Positions 43,484 to 55,253 are shown, counted from the stretch's first letter. The stretch is 64,000 nt of DNA from Phallus indusiatus (GCA_027605045.1 JAQFWX010000015.1:604455-668454); one strand, 5' to 3'. Program-made: numbers and translations. Notes: generated by a model not told the origin, from the sequence alone.

Positions 43484-44378
43484 ATGGTCTCTATCAGATT
43501 TACTTCCACTATTATGCTTGCGGCCGCGCTTTTTACTTCTGCGAGAAGTATTTACACATTTGATGACACCCCTGGTAACTTTCTTGGTGATCTTGATGCT
43601 GTTGACAGAACAATTGTATGTGTTCCATGTCAAGATAACTCATCCAACTACCCTGACATTCGATTAGGTGGCACTGGATAGAGTTGTTGTCGCCCTTCAA
43701 AGTAAAAATCAATTTACTGAGGCGTTAGTATGTCATGGGATGATTAAAACGAAACACATAACAGCGCTGACATTAGGTTGACAGGACCTCTCAGATAAGT
43801 TTTCTAGCATCATAGTCACGTTGAAAAAGGTCCGCTCAGTCATTTTTCGTGGTGTGAGCGCTGAAGATTTCTCAACCTACTAAGGGAGCCCTAGATGTAC
43901 AGGTAAGGTCATCGCGAATGACTTTCATTTTTCAGCAGATCTCGTTCAAAATAATGCCAATAACGTCGCCAATCGCGAATAGGCTGCGAAGTCACTTTCA
44001 GACGAGGATTTTTTCAAATTACCATTCGGAGAGACACTCAAAACCATTGAAGAGTCGATTGATAATATTATCCTGAAAAAGTCCTTGTTGAGAACTAATC
44101 CTGAAATTGCGCCCTTCATCCCTGACGGAGTTTCAGGGTTTGAGAGTTCGGTCCAGGTGAGGGCTTAATAGCCTCCAATGACAAGTACTAATTTTGTATT
44201 CAGGAGTACTTTCAGAGCTTTCGCTCTATCCTAAACCCAGTATGTTATGTTTTTGTTCTAAAGTGGTTAATTGAGCCACAGAGCCTCTTAGGATGGACGT
44301 GCAGTGAGAGCGTACGATAGATTAATTGCTCCTGCGCTAGCTCAACAATTTGAGAAGCTTAACAAAGCGCTTTTGTGA
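43484..44378 (+). pseudogene. Broken secreted-protein gene (possibly HsbA-like)
   Basis: The ATG in ACCATGG opens a signal peptide (MVSIRFTSTIMLAAALFTSA). GT-AG splicing gives LGDLDAVDRTIVALDRVVVA, then ALDLSDKFSSIIVTLKKVRS and VSAEDFSTY, followed by TAA at 43881-43883 and, in the same frame after an intron, TAG at 43980-43982. Beyond them the frame stays open across two more introns: SLSDEDFFKLPFGETLKTIE, EIAPFIPDGVSGFESSVQ, DGRAVRAYDRLIAPALAQQF, stop 44376-44378. Two nonsense codons in an otherwise continuous frame indicate a pseudogene. The helical pattern with a secretion signal loosely resembles hydrophobic surface-binding proteins; that assignment is weak. Confidence 0.5.
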
Positions 44379-44474
44379 ATTTTTCAAAAAAAAGGCTGTA
44401 AACAGGCAATTGCCGATAATAGATCAAAAGTTGTCGGTGTTGGTGACCACATTGTGGGTGCCTGTGTACGCGTT

Positions 44475-46530
44475 ATGTCCTCCGTTCCACCACATCCTCG
44501 AACAATAGTAATCTTCCAAGATAAATGTCTCTCTCATCGTTATATACGTTCTGCAGATACCTCACTGGTGTTTGAACGCCCACAGCGTCTGCACGCCGTG
44601 AAGATCGGTGTATCAGCCGCAATCGCCCGCTTAAATCAATGCCACACTGCCCAGGATGCCAATGACGACAAAAGAGTGGACACCATTGTTCCTGAAACAG
44701 ATGACACACTCAGTGCTGCTTTGGAGCGTCTTCAGATATCGAACTCGAATGCTTTGTCCAGTCTACCGTTTGTTCGGGCGCATTTGAGTGATGCTGTTGT
44801 TGACCTTTTGAATCATCCTGCCGTCAAATACGTTCATGGCGATATCGAAGGGGACGTCTATCTAGAAAAACTCGTAAACTTGATTAAAGAATGCAGAGAG
44901 AAGATTTCTAAAGGCGAGAGTGAAATACCAGAAGGTCTTCCGCAAGGAGATCTGTATCGTATGTCTTTCTGTGCCCGATCTGGATACCAATGTTACTGAC
45001 TCAGTACTCTTCTTGTCAAGTATGCGAAGAATCTCTGGATGCAATTCAAGGGGCAATTGGTGCTGTTTGTGAAGCTGTGGATATGGTCTTTTCTGAGAGC
45101 GAAACTCGCCCTTCAAGAGCCTTCGTTGCTATTCGGCCTCCCGGTCATCATTGTGGAGAGGATACCCCTGCTGGATTTTGTTTGGTGAATAATGTTGCAA
45201 TTGCCGCTGCTCATGGTAAATTCTTTCTGTGCATTGATTGATTCCATTTCATCTGGCTGTACCGATCATCCAGCTCACCTAAAACATAACGTATCGAAGA
45301 TAGTCATCCTTGACATAGACTTGCATCATGGTGCGAATATCTTTCCTATCATGTTCCCGAAACACATGTCGACGTACTCTTTCCCGAAGGAAATGGCACG
45401 CAATCTATTGTTTGGCAAATCAATGAAGAAAGCTACAGAAAACAGACCGAAACAGAAGAAGACGGAGACGAGATTCGAGATGCTCCGCTCAAGGCGAAAG
45501 ACACATTTCAGATCTACTATGGATCCCTTCATGATCCATCGTCGTATCCGTGCGAGGATGGAAACATGAATATGATTCAAGCAGCATCCGTATCAATTCA
45601 TGGTCCCCATGGACAACACATCGAAAACGTCCATCTGTCGACTTATGCCTCAGAAGAAGATTTTTGGAATCGGTTGTACGCCGGATCATATAACCGTTTG
45701 TTGACAAAAGCTGAAGAGTTTCTTCGCAAGAGCTCTGAAGAATCTGCGTCCGAAGCTTTGATCTTTATAAGGTTGTATTGCCCTTAGTTAGCTGGCTCCC
45801 TGGTGCTGAAAAGGCTCTAACAATCTCTCCAGTACCGGGTTTGACGCGTCTGAGCATGAGACCCCGAGTATGCAGCGACATGGATGTAAAGTGCCTACAG
45901 GTTTCTTTAGGCGATTCACGAAGGATGTCAGAATTCTGGCCGATAAGTATACCAAAGGTCGGATTATCAGCGTATTGGAAGGTGGATACAGCGATAGAGC
46001 TCTGATCAGCGGCGCAATGTCTCACGTTACCGGATTAGTTGAAGAAGCGGACCACGATATTGACGAAAAATGGTGGTCAACAGAAAACCTAATCAAAGTA
46101 AATTTTATCCCTATCTTCCTTTCAAGGTATTAAAGGTATTTTAAAGCTAGAAAAAGCGACAAAGAAACGACGGGGTGGGCGCTCTTCTGCTGTATCCTCC
46201 GAGACCTGGATAGAAGGAACTTTGTCTGTGTTGAGTTCAATTGACACAACACCGTCTCCTCCGTCAACGCCTAAATTCATTCCTCCGAGCACTATGACGC
46301 TCAGAGATAGGACTAAGAAATCTGTTGTTACTCACGCTCCACCAACGGAACCGCAAACTTCATCTGAAAAACCACGTTCGCAGAGAAAGAGCAATGCTGG
46401 GAACTCAACAAAGAAAGAAAAAGGTGTACCAACGTTCTCCGACAATTCCTCAGATAATCATACCGAAGGATCCGTCGCCAAGAAACTGCCCAGAGTGCTG
46501 TTGCGTGTTAATCCGCCTCCAGATTCATAA
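44475..46530 (+). CDS. HOS3: HOS3-like histone deacetylase
   Basis: Six exons give about 590 residues; MSSVPPHPRTIVIFQDKCLS is the chosen start, with an in-frame ATG seven codons earlier. The deacetylase fold shows HRYIRSADTSLVFERPQRLH, DLYLCEESLDAIQGAIGAVC, AFVAIRPPGHHCGEDTPAGF with CLVNNVAIAAAH, DIDLHHGNGTQSIVWQINEE, SIHGPHGQHIENVHLSTYAS and GFDASEHETPSMQRHGCKVP, so the paired His and the zinc-binding Asp/His/Asp set are present. This spacing and the long Pro/Ser/Lys-rich tail (TTPSPPSTP...) are typical of fungal HOS3, an NAD-independent zinc deacetylase. In yeast Hos3 acts partly at the nuclear envelope and daughter cell. All introns are canonical and in phase. Confidence 0.88.
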
Positions 46531-47101
46531 ACGTATGAAATATTGATGTTATAGCTAATTTTCGGGGGTGTGCTCATCGCATGTTTGTATGCATTAGATG
46601 AATCGTATTTGACATTATAATACCAATATCCTACTCTTGTATTTCTCTTTACTAATATATCTATGTGTGATCGTATCCATGCAAAATACTATATGTCGAC
46701 ATCGAATTCTATTCGGTTCAAATGCTAGCGCGAACAGAATTCAGTGTTATTGCAATTCATGGTGCATGCAAGAACCTCCCTCATTTGTGCTCCGCAGCTT
46801 GGCGAAGCGCGTTTTCAACTCTTCTGTTTTCCCAGCCAGTGCCATGTCATTTCAATCGACACTGCCACATCTCGTCTCAAAAAAGAAGAATTCAATTGAA
46901 TTCAACGCCAAGTCAACAGTCCACGGTGGTCCACGGTGTTATGGGCTGATGGCCATGGCTTGCACTAGTGCACTGCTCAAATTCCAATTCAGCAAAGACC
47001 ACGCAATACTGCAAAAAAATATCGAAGCTTTTCTCAGAAGGCAAGAAAAGCTCCCATCTCAAAATATCTCATTTCTTCCGAATTAAAATTGATCGATAAA
47101 A
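46531..47101. other. Spacer between convergent genes HOS3 and PET8
   Basis: About 570 bases between the two stop codons. A 149-codon plus-strand ORF (46637-47086) covers most of it but shows no domain, signal or homologue I know, and its composition is not protein-like at the start. I do not call it a gene. Confidence 0.4.
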
Positions 47102-48216
47102 TCAATACTTTCGTAAACCGTAAATAACCCATTCATATACACCGAGAAAAACAGCACCACCAGCTGAAATCCATAATGTCCGAGGCACCACCCCAGAGAA
47201 CAGAGCTTTAACTCCCTCCGTACGGTATATCTCTCCAAAATATGCTGTGAACGATCTTTGGGCGGCGCCCGCCTAATAATAGAGCTTGATTCAAAACGAC
47301 TTTTGAATAGGTATAAATATAAACCGTACCCGCATGTCTAACATTATTCGTGTCTTGAGAACGTCTAGTGGGGTAGTTGCTGCCGCTGCGATTCCACCAG
47401 CAAGACTACCACATGTGGCGGCTTCATGTGCGTATAACGACTTACGGCCAAGTCGAACGGCAAGTTGCTTTTTGAATGATTCATATAATGGAAATTGTAT
47501 TGACGTGAACGGGATCTGTAAGATGGAACGGTAACGCATAAAAAGGAGAGTATGGTGACAACAGTTCTTGGAACGTACTTCACGCATTACAGTGATTCCG
47601 AACCCTCTGTAGAACCCCCGAAAGCCGTCGGCATGAAATGTCTCTTTTGCTGATAACAAAGACGAGATAGCACCAGTTTTACCGAATGTCGATGTTTGTG
47701 AACGCGTTTTTATGACCTCCGTAGGAACACGGACGACGCAGGCTGCCTTACGAGACGTGTAACTGAGGCAATGAGGCACATGGAAAGAGATGAGGACTCA
47801 CAACTTCTGCGACAGATGCGGAAATAATATGGGTCACAGAGGCCAGATTCTGTGGAATGGGTAGAGTATGCTTTAGATTGTCATAAACGGCGAAAAATAT
47901 AGCAGCTTCGGGATGCTGTCAGCCAGATATTTGAGAGGGTGTATTAAGCAAACCTCCTGGAGAACTTCCCACAACTACGCTGCCAATCCCCTGGTATACA
48001 CCCCGAAAGCCGCCAGCGCGAATGAATCCTTGAGAAGACTGTAGCCGGGTCTTGATGGTATCGATGGGGAAAAACAATAAATCCGTAGCAGAACCGGCTG
48101 CAGCTCCAGCCTAAGTTCGATGTTATTTTGTTGAGCGAAGTTTTTTTTTTCTTTAAGCAAGGATAGAAATGATCTACCAAAAGGGATTGTGCAAACGCTG
48201 GTTGTGGTGAGTTCAT
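47102..48216 (-). CDS. PET8: Mitochondrial S-adenosylmethionine carrier
   Basis: About 280 residues in six exons, the usual size of a mitochondrial carrier with three two-helix repeats. Repeat 1 is [20 protein letters not shown] with RLQSSQGF and [20 protein letters not shown]. Repeat 2 is [18 protein letters not shown] then [20 protein letters not shown]. Repeat 3 is [20 protein letters not shown] then [20 protein letters not shown]. All three PxD/ExxK signature motifs are intact. The RVPTEVIK and [15 protein letters not shown] wording matches PET8/SAMC, which imports S-adenosylmethionine into mitochondria in exchange for S-adenosylhomocysteine. It starts [13 protein letters not shown] and ends LRKY at 47102. 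Substrate is inferred from family match. Confidence 0.87.
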
Positions 48217-49187
48217 TGAGGAAAAAGAGCGCTAAAGTAAATCTAGTCTGTCACAGAAAAGTCACAACCTGCAAACACCCTCTCCCCACAACTAGTTGGA
48301 CAATTGTTGGCGGACAAGCCTTTAGTTGTACTTGATTTTCATCTATCAATTTTGGACGCTCAAGCGTACGGAATGAAGGGGATTCGGAGCTTAAGCTACT
48401 ATAACCGGGCATTTTTTTTCATTTGACGATTTCTGAATCGCGTTTTATGGCCATTTCAAATTTGAATGTGATGGCGCTTTCGGATATTCGGTAAAGCTGG
48501 GTATCGTATGATGATACCACAGCTGCGAAAGGAGAAGATCGACATGTTTGAATACTGAGTACTGAATTTTCGTAGCTTGTTATAGAAGTCGTGTGTTTCG
48601 TTGAAAACAGGGAGTGAGTGACAGTACCATTGTCACAAAAACTCAGATCTCTCGGCCCGGACGGAACCTACGACACTACATAGTGACTCATCGCTAGCGA
48701 GAAGTGCTTGAAAGAAGTGCACACTGGAATAGAGAACTTATTCATCATGTATCCAGTCGTACCGGTGGGGTCCGGAGATTTACCGTATCGCTGATTTCAA
48801 ATTGAGTCTGGAAGCCTGACACCAAAAGGTTTTTCTTTTCTTGCGTATCGATCTAGTTCTTACAACTGAGGCTAACTATAGGTTAAAGGCATAAAATTCC
48901 GCTGTGGAGCATCTCATGATTATTGAGTTTTGAGGTCGGTCCAGTCCATGAGGACTATCGATATAGACTCCGACAAACGTGCTTTAGAACATTCCTACCG
49001 AAGTTCGGTAGAAGTCTTGCGCTTCGATGGTCTCAATCAACGAGTAGACATCTACGAACATCTGACCTTGTAATCCATGTGGTTTATCTCCCTCAAGTCG
49101 ATTGGTATATAAAAGCGAACGCCTTAAAGACAAAATTTGTATTGCTTCGTACGCGCGCGCGTCTCTTTATTTGTTTTGCTCCTAACG
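48217..49187. other. Divergent intergenic region (PET8 / PI-PLC)
   Basis: About 970 bases between two divergent start codons. TATATAAAAG at 49106-49115 is a good TATA box for the PI-PLC gene, about 73 bases before its ATG. A minus-strand frame reading MPGYSSLSSE from about 48409 precedes PET8 but cannot be joined to it. Confidence 0.5.
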
Positions 49188-50633
49188 ATGATGAGATTGT
49201 GGTCTGGGCTCCTGACGTTGGTTGCATTTTGCATTATGCAATCACTTCACGTTCATGCAGAGTTAAACCCTGAAAAGATGGCTCAACATCTTCAGGACGG
49301 TAAACCCATTTTAGGTCGGTGGAGCTGTTGCTATCTTCTTACTTTACCTGTTTTGATCTGAACGCCCCGAAATGGGGACTTGTTAGGTGAATTTACGAAC
49401 CCGAATACAGTTTCGACGAGATGGATGGGTGAATTGCATGACTCTACACCTCTAACGGCGATCAATGTTCCTGGTACACATGACACTAGTACTTGTATGT
49501 CCCAGTTAATGTTTGTTTCCATTCCCACTTCTGAAGTCGCTTTCCATAGGGAATTATACAGGACCAGACGAAGAAGTCTATAGGACTCAGGTGACACATT
49601 TCCAAAACTATATTCGGCTTAACTGATGTCATCATAGGCGCGATCTATATTTGACCAACTCAATGCCGGGATTCGTTTTCTCGACATCCGTTTCGGCCTT
49701 GATTCCAATACGGGCATTTTGCGAGTTTACCATGGTACGATGCGATTGGCGATCTTATGTAGATGCGTAATTGATTAAATCCTGTACAAGCCGATACCCT
49801 TCTGAGCAGTACTGCGTCCTTGGAAGACGTCCTTTGGGGATTTTATTACTTTCTAGAACGTCATCCAACGGAAACACTTCTTGTGTCGTTGAAAATTGAT
49901 CATGGAAGCACCGGTCTTTCGGTTCAACAAGCAGCTTATCCTCTTATAACCGCGTCTGAAATAAGCGATTATTGGGTTCAAAGTGACACCGTATGCACCA
50001 ATCTAGATCTTTTGAATGCTCGGTGAAACAACTTATTTTCAGCTTCCCCAAAATCTTGGATCAGTCCGAGGAAAAATTGTCCTCTTCCGACGTTTTAGCT
50101 TTGACACAACAGATGACCCCGCTTTAGTCCCCGTTGGTCTAGATGTCGCCACGGGGTGGACGGACAACAACGCTGATTTCAGCATTTTATATGATCCCGC
50201 TCATTCCCTTTCAGCTTACGTCGAGGACCTATATCAACTCAATGGCGATAATATCTTGCCTTCTCTCAAAGTTGAAGAGAAATTCAATGCCATAACCACC
50301 CATATAATGAACTCTCGAGTCTCTGGCAACGATTCACAAGTATTTATCAGCTTCGCGAGTGGGTATGGAAACGGAACCGGTGATATTTTGACTCCTCAGG
50401 TGGGTTACATGAAAGGGAGAACTTGCTAAGCCTGGAATTCAAAATACTCAATGTTACCGCAGATTTTAGCAGAAGGAGTACATAACTCTTCGTATCAGGT
50501 TGAAGGAATTAATTCCAAGATGAACAAATGGTTGTCCGGGCAAGAAGGAAAGCGACTTGGAATCGTACTATACGATTTCTACGAATCGGAGGAAAATCTG
50601 GTGAAAAAAACTATTGGTCTAGATCTCTTCTGA
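49188..50633 (+). CDS. Secreted PI-PLC X-domain protein
   Basis: The start gives MMRLWSGLLTLVAFCIMQSL then HVHAEL, a signal peptide. About 365 residues from seven exons. The catalytic X-domain half shows LTAINVPGTHDTSTWNYTGP with the first catalytic His in GTHD, ARSIFDQLNAGIRFLDIRFG and GILRVYHADTLLSSTASLED with the second His, followed by LERHPTETLLVSLKIDH. RGKIVLFRRFSFD and GVHNSSYQVEGINSKMNKWL lie later. This matches bacterial-type phosphatidylinositol-specific phospholipase C, which cleaves PI or GPI anchors without calcium. The second half is less conserved and the exact substrate is unknown. Ends GLDLF at 50633; frame intact. Confidence 0.8.
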
Positions 50634-52078
50634 CTGAGTGTTGTTAGCAACCCTTTGAATATATAAGTGCTTAACGTAATCATCACTGATCGTGCCTTAA
50701 CATGAAGGGCGCTACGCTATCCGGAAGAAAATAGAATATACGCGAATATGGTCTGCTTCTGGATTCAAGCATTCCATGCGCGTAGACAATACCTCTTGGT
50801 GACCTACGCATGTTTACATTAAGTCGTAACTTTGCAAACCAGTCACCCCACCTCACCAAAAATTCTCCTTTGTTGATGACAATTTCATTATTACTCATAA
50901 GCTTCGACATCATCTTTCGCGGAATAAACTGGTCGCGCGACGCGACCGTCATGGCGTTCCCTGACCGTGCCAGGGTCGCCGTCGCAGTATGTAATACTTG
51001 CCTTTAGTGCCGTTGAACTCAAATCTTCAAATTTTTATAGACTCGGCACACGAACACTCTGCCTACTTTTCTTTAGTACACTTTAACAATACGTACAAAT
51101 TTTAACCTAGCCTCCACATCATTGAGGTCAAGCGGGCAGCACTTATTCTCTGCACGAATAATGTCACACCTATTCACTCATCACCGCGTCATTCAGAAAT
51201 GCCGATGCTCGACCTAGACCACCGACTTGACCCGTCGGCCTTAAGCCTATATGCGCATAAGTCAGCCACCGGGATCCCCTCGCCGCCGCAGCGAACTTCT
51301 AGAAACTTGGTAAATCCGATCGCTTCGGGCTTTTTAGGCAAGAGAGCATGGTCTTCGTTGGTTTTCCTTTGGAAGAAGGAGGGGTGAATACTGGAGGTTT
51401 CTTCTACTGAGAGTATTCGCGCGTATGTCAATGAATGGGAAAGACTTGTTATCAATTTTAATCGTCTCCAGGTATTACTGTGTCATTTGCACTTACATAA
51501 ATTCGGCATAAATCCAAACTTATACACAGCGTGTTACAGGGTTGGTTATTTTTGTGCATCAACAGCCAAATTTGATTAAACAGACACGGTCATCTGTATG
51601 TATATGTCTTTAGTTGATCGTTTCTATATTACTATCACACATGATTTAATTTTTGCAAACCCATAGCAAAGATTAAAGCCATTCACGTTAAGAAAAAAAT
51701 TGACAATATTGACATGTCTTAACCTAAAGACCGGAGGGTTAGTTCACTTTGCTTTTTTGGTCTCTAAATTCTAAAGGACGTAACACTCTTATTCATAGCC
51801 GATTTATCTTCCCTTTCATACGCAGCACAATTCCCTGCGGTTACGAACAAACCTGAATCGGTCTCCCGATGGTCATGCTGCCCGAAATACCCAATTCAAA
51901 GGGAATAGTCATCACACAAGGAAGGAAAACAAGACAAAACAAATGCTACTTTCCAAACGTATAAAATGCCGTGAAATTCTGCACCTTCCAACCATCTCAC
52001 ATCGAGTTTCTTCTCTCTGCGAAACAAAAGTCTCTTTTACAAACCTCACACTCTCTTCCACTCACTCATTCATTAAAA
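50634..52078. other. Spacer and promoter of first repeat-secreted gene
   Basis: From about 51370 the sequence is duplicated at about 53005 (for example GAGTATTCGCGCGTATGTCA followed by similar words), so it is the left part of a tandem unit that ends after each secreted-protein gene. No gene is supported to the left of that. Confidence 0.45.
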
Positions 52079-52402
52079 ATGCGTTTCATCGTCGCACTCT
52101 TTGCTCTTTTCGCTCTTGCGTTCACTTCCGTCGCTGCTCTGCCTGCTCTTGCACCCACTCCCGTAGTTAAATCTGCCAGCCTTGTTCCTCCCGTCGCAAC
52201 TACCACCGTCGCGGCGACTCCGAGCAACAAAGCACCCACTCCTTTGGGAGGCACTCAGGGCATAATCCCAGGTCAATCCAACAACCAAGGCACTATTCCT
52301 GGTCAATCCAATAACCAAGGCACCATTCCTGGCCAATCCAACAACCAAGGCACAATTCCTGGCAACTCCGGCAACCAAGGAATTATTCACAACTTGCCTT
52401 GA
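52079..52402 (+). CDS. Small secreted repeat protein, copy 1
   Basis: Single exon, 107 residues. The signal peptide is MRFIVALFALFALAFTSVAA. The mature part is Ala/Pro/Thr-rich and then carries four 30-bp repeats (52259-52378) encoding GIIPGQSNNQ / GTIPGQSNNQ / GTIPGQSNNQ / GTIPGNSGNQ, and ends GIIHNLP. No cysteines and no dibasic (KR) sites separate the repeats. Tandem paralogue at 53840 with only two repeats. The promoter, leader and 3' region are also shared; the leader is pyrimidine-rich and the ATG sits in TTAAAAATGCG. The function is unknown; a cell-wall or surface peptide is one possibility. A longer in-frame start at 51971 exists but would bury the signal peptide. Confidence 0.7.
   Translation: MRFIVALFALFALAFTSVAALPALAPTPVVKSASLVPPVATTTVAATPSNKAPTPLGGTQGIIPGQSNNQGTIPGQSNNQGTIPGQSNNQGTIPGNSGNQGIIHNLP
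52259..52378 (+). repeat. Four 30-bp coding tandem repeats
   Basis: Units start at 52259, 52289, 52319 and 52349. The first three code for G(I/T)IPGQSNNQ and the fourth for GTIPGNSGNQ. The fourth is shared with the last repeat of the paralogue at 54038-54067, so the growth to four units occurred in copy 1 or shrinkage in copy 2. Confidence 0.8.
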
Positions 52403-53839
52403 GTGGTATGTAATCTTTGCGAGGTAGGATATTCAATACTGAACGGTTTCTTTTTCCCCAAGCTTTTTATACCCTTTTCTCCGGAACGCGTTAAATAATT
52501 TAACTCTGTTTTCTTTTGTCGTTGGGTATATCTAAATTAGTGTCGCTCTTCCAATGAAAACCAGTTTTTGATGTTTTAATCAGAGTAATGATTTACTCGC
52601 GCTGCAATTCTCTATTTATCCATGCGCCTATGGAAAACTGAGAAGCCCTGAATGTGCCATTTAGTGTTAATATTTAATATGTACTAGTGGGTGATTTTGT
52701 TGAGCTTAAAATCGCCGCCACGTATTCTAGATATCCTTTTGAATACATCCACCGGTGGTATTTAGAATGGAGCGACATGACTGGTGAAACATGTTGGAAA
52801 CATGATCCCAAAGAACCCTCTCTTTTAGTGGCGTTGGACGCAATGAGATTTATTGTGAATCAATGGGCATTGGCAGAGGTCGCACGAGGATGAACGGCAC
52901 ACAACTAACGAAAGCCCACGACGAGTGGGCCGTGTGCTGGAACAAATGCATAGGCATACGGACAAATTTCTCATTATGATACAGCGTTGTTTTTTCTTTA
53001 CGGGAAGGAGAGATGGATACTGCAAATTTCCTCTACTAGGAGTATTCGCGCGTATGTCAGTGAATGGAGAAAGACTTGTTATCAATTTTAGTTTGTTTCC
53101 AGGTTGAGACTGTGTCACTCGCACTTACATAAATTATACTAAGGGTACTACAAGGACCCCTGATAATTAGCATCGATGCCGTATCCAAACATGCCCAAAA
53201 ATTGGCCTTTCAGCCTGGTCAAAAAACTAGAATTTTGGAACCCCCAGGCCCGAATTTCCTCCGGCATTTAGCAATTTGGGGCATTGAGGCCTGGCAGGTG
53301 ATACAGGGTTGTTTTTTTTTGTGTGCATCAGCAGTCAAATTTGATGAAACGGACACGGACATCAGTATGTATATGTCTTGAGCTGATCGTTCTATATTAA
53401 TATTACACATGGTTCAACTTTTGCAAACCCATAGCAAAGATTGAAGCCACTCACGTTAAAAAAAATTCAATTATATTGACATGTTTCACTGAGATTAGTT
53501 CATTTTGCTTTTGTGATCTCCAAATTTTCTAAGAATATAACACTCTTATTCATTACTGAGTTTATCTTCCCTTTATACGCTAGTAGCACGATTCCTATGG
53601 TTACGAACAAACCTGAATCGGTCTCCCAATGGCCATGCTGCCCGGAATACCCTGGAATACCCAATTCAAAGGGAATAATCACCACGCGGCGAAAGGAAAC
53701 AAGACAAAACAATGGTACTTTCCAAAACACATAAAACGCGCTACAATTCTACACATTCTAACCATCTCACATCGAGTTTCTTCTCTCTGCGAAACAAAAG
53801 TCTCTCTTCACACTCTCTTCCACTCGATCATTATTAAAA
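52403..53839. other. Duplicated spacer between the two secreted-protein genes
   Basis: 3' region of copy 1, then the repeated upstream unit of copy 2. Start codons of the two genes are 1,761 bp apart. A 68-codon ORF (52687-52893) aligns with decayed sequence after copy 2 and is not supported as a gene. Confidence 0.45.
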
Positions 53840-54091
53840 ATGCGTTTTGTCGTCGCACTCTTTGCTCTTTTCGCTGTTGCGTTCACTTCCGTTGCTGCTC
53901 TTCCTGCTCTTGCAGTAGCTGAATCTGCCAGCCTTGTTCCTCCCGTCCCAACCAGCAGCACCACGGCGACTCACAACAAAGCACCAACTCCTTTGGACGG
54001 TACTCAGAACACAATACCAGCTAACAGCAACAGCCAAAACACAATTCCTGGCAACTCCGGCAACCAAGGAATTATTCACAACTTACCTTGA
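53840..54091 (+). CDS. Small secreted repeat protein, copy 2
   Basis: Single exon, 83 residues: signal peptide MRFVVALFALFAVAFTSVAA, short Ala/Ser/Thr/Pro spacer, two repeats (NTIPANSNSQ, NTIPGNSGNQ at 54008-54067) and the same end GIIHNLP as copy 1. Flanks align with copy 1 on both sides, so it is a whole-gene tandem duplication. The signal peptide and C-terminal heptapeptide are better kept than the middle, which hints that both ends are under constraint. Confidence 0.68.
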   Translation: MRFVVALFALFAVAFTSVAALPALAVAESASLVPPVPTSSTTATHNKAPTPLDGTQNTIPANSNSQNTIPGNSGNQGIIHNLP

Positions 54092-54882
54092 ACGGTATGT
54101 AATTTCTGCAAAGTAAAATATTCAATACTGAATGGTTTTTGTTTTCCAGCTTCTTTATACCCTTTTCTATAGAACGCGTTAGATAAATTTAAATGTTGTT
54201 TTCTTTTGCTGTTGGGTATATCTGAAATTAGTGTCGCTTTCCCAATGAAAACTACTTTTGGTCTTCTTTTATTCAGAGTGATGGTTTTATTTCGTCTATT
54301 CGCTTTAAAATTCTCTATTCTGAGAAGCTCTAAACGAATTATTTAGTGTTAAATATTTACTGGGTGATCTTGTAAATATTGGAATCGCTGCTACTTATTA
54401 TTGAAGATATCGTATTGGATACATGCACAGGTGATATCTATGGGAAAGTGGAGCGACATTACTGCTGAAACATCAGACAAAGAACACCCCTTTCTAGCGG
54501 CGCTGGGTGCAAGGAGATTTTCATTTGAACTGTGAATCAAACCTGGTCAGGAACACTGGCAGAGGCGGCGTGAGGATGAACGGGACACAACTAACGAGAA
54601 ACCCCACGACTAGTGAGTCGTATACCGGAGCAAATGATACGAATTTCTCATTATTATATAGGCAGAAAGCTTTGGGAAGAGCACGCGGACAGACGAAACG
54701 ATAGGAAAAAGACGCGTACTGGGATGGAGGAGCCCTCAGAGACTTGTATGGTTCAGTGTTCACGCTAATATAACATACGCGAGATTTATAATGGAAACAG
54801 CATCAAAATTTTAATCATAAATAAAATAGCACAAGTCTTACCGCTAGCAATGATGATTCTGATTCCAATTGGAAAAAATAGA
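54092..54882. other. 3' flank of second secreted-protein gene
   Basis: Continues the tandem unit (GGTGATCTTGTAAATATTGG matches the sequence after copy 1), decaying towards 54720. No gene is supported before the tRNA. Confidence 0.4.
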
Positions 54883-54955
54883 TGTTCGTGGCAGGTTTCG
54901 AACCTGCGACCTCTTGTGTGTAAGACAAGCGATCTAACCACTGATCTACACGAAC
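54883..54955 (-). tRNA. tRNA-Val(UAC)
   Basis: The minus strand folds into a 73-nt cloverleaf without an intron. Acceptor GTTCGTG pairs fully with CACGAAC, D arm GATC/GATC, anticodon stem CTTGT/ACAAG around loop CTTACAC with anticodon TAC, and T arm GCAGG/CCTGC around TTCGAAA. The B box GGTTCGAAAC is intact. Discriminator base is A. Anticodon UAC reads valine GUA codons. Confidence 0.93.
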
Positions 54956-55253
54956 CGATATCATAAACCTAATAATCATACACCACATCGGTGTGCAAGG
55001 ATAATAAAGGCGGACAATTTGGGCGCAAAGTATTTCAAATATCAGTCATCGACGTGTCAGAACTACACGCAAGTTGGACAATTACATTAATAAAAACGAG
55101 ACGTCGCAGCGAGTATACTGTTTACGCCTCAAGCCATGCCCATGTCACACTGCACGTGCGCCGACTTTACTACCTCCACGCAGCACTGGCAGCCAACGCC
55201 AACGCCACAATACCCTTCTTGTGGTTCAATCAGTTTTGACTTTACGTGTCACG

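Noticed and set aside
46637..47086. 149-codon plus-strand ORF between HOS3 and PET8
   Set aside because: No domain, signal peptide or splice context, and it occupies the shared 3' space of two convergent genes. Length alone is not enough.
53310..53345. Poly(T) run in the second tandem unit as another SINE insertion
   Set aside because: Alignment with the first unit shows only a longer T run, with no inserted sequence or target duplication.
52079..54091. Repeat secreted proteins as Kex2-processed RiPP (dikaritin-type) or pheromone precursors
   Set aside because: No KR/KK/RR sites between repeats, no nearby UstY-type (DUF3328) genes, and no CAAX C-terminus. The repeat alone does not support the assignment.
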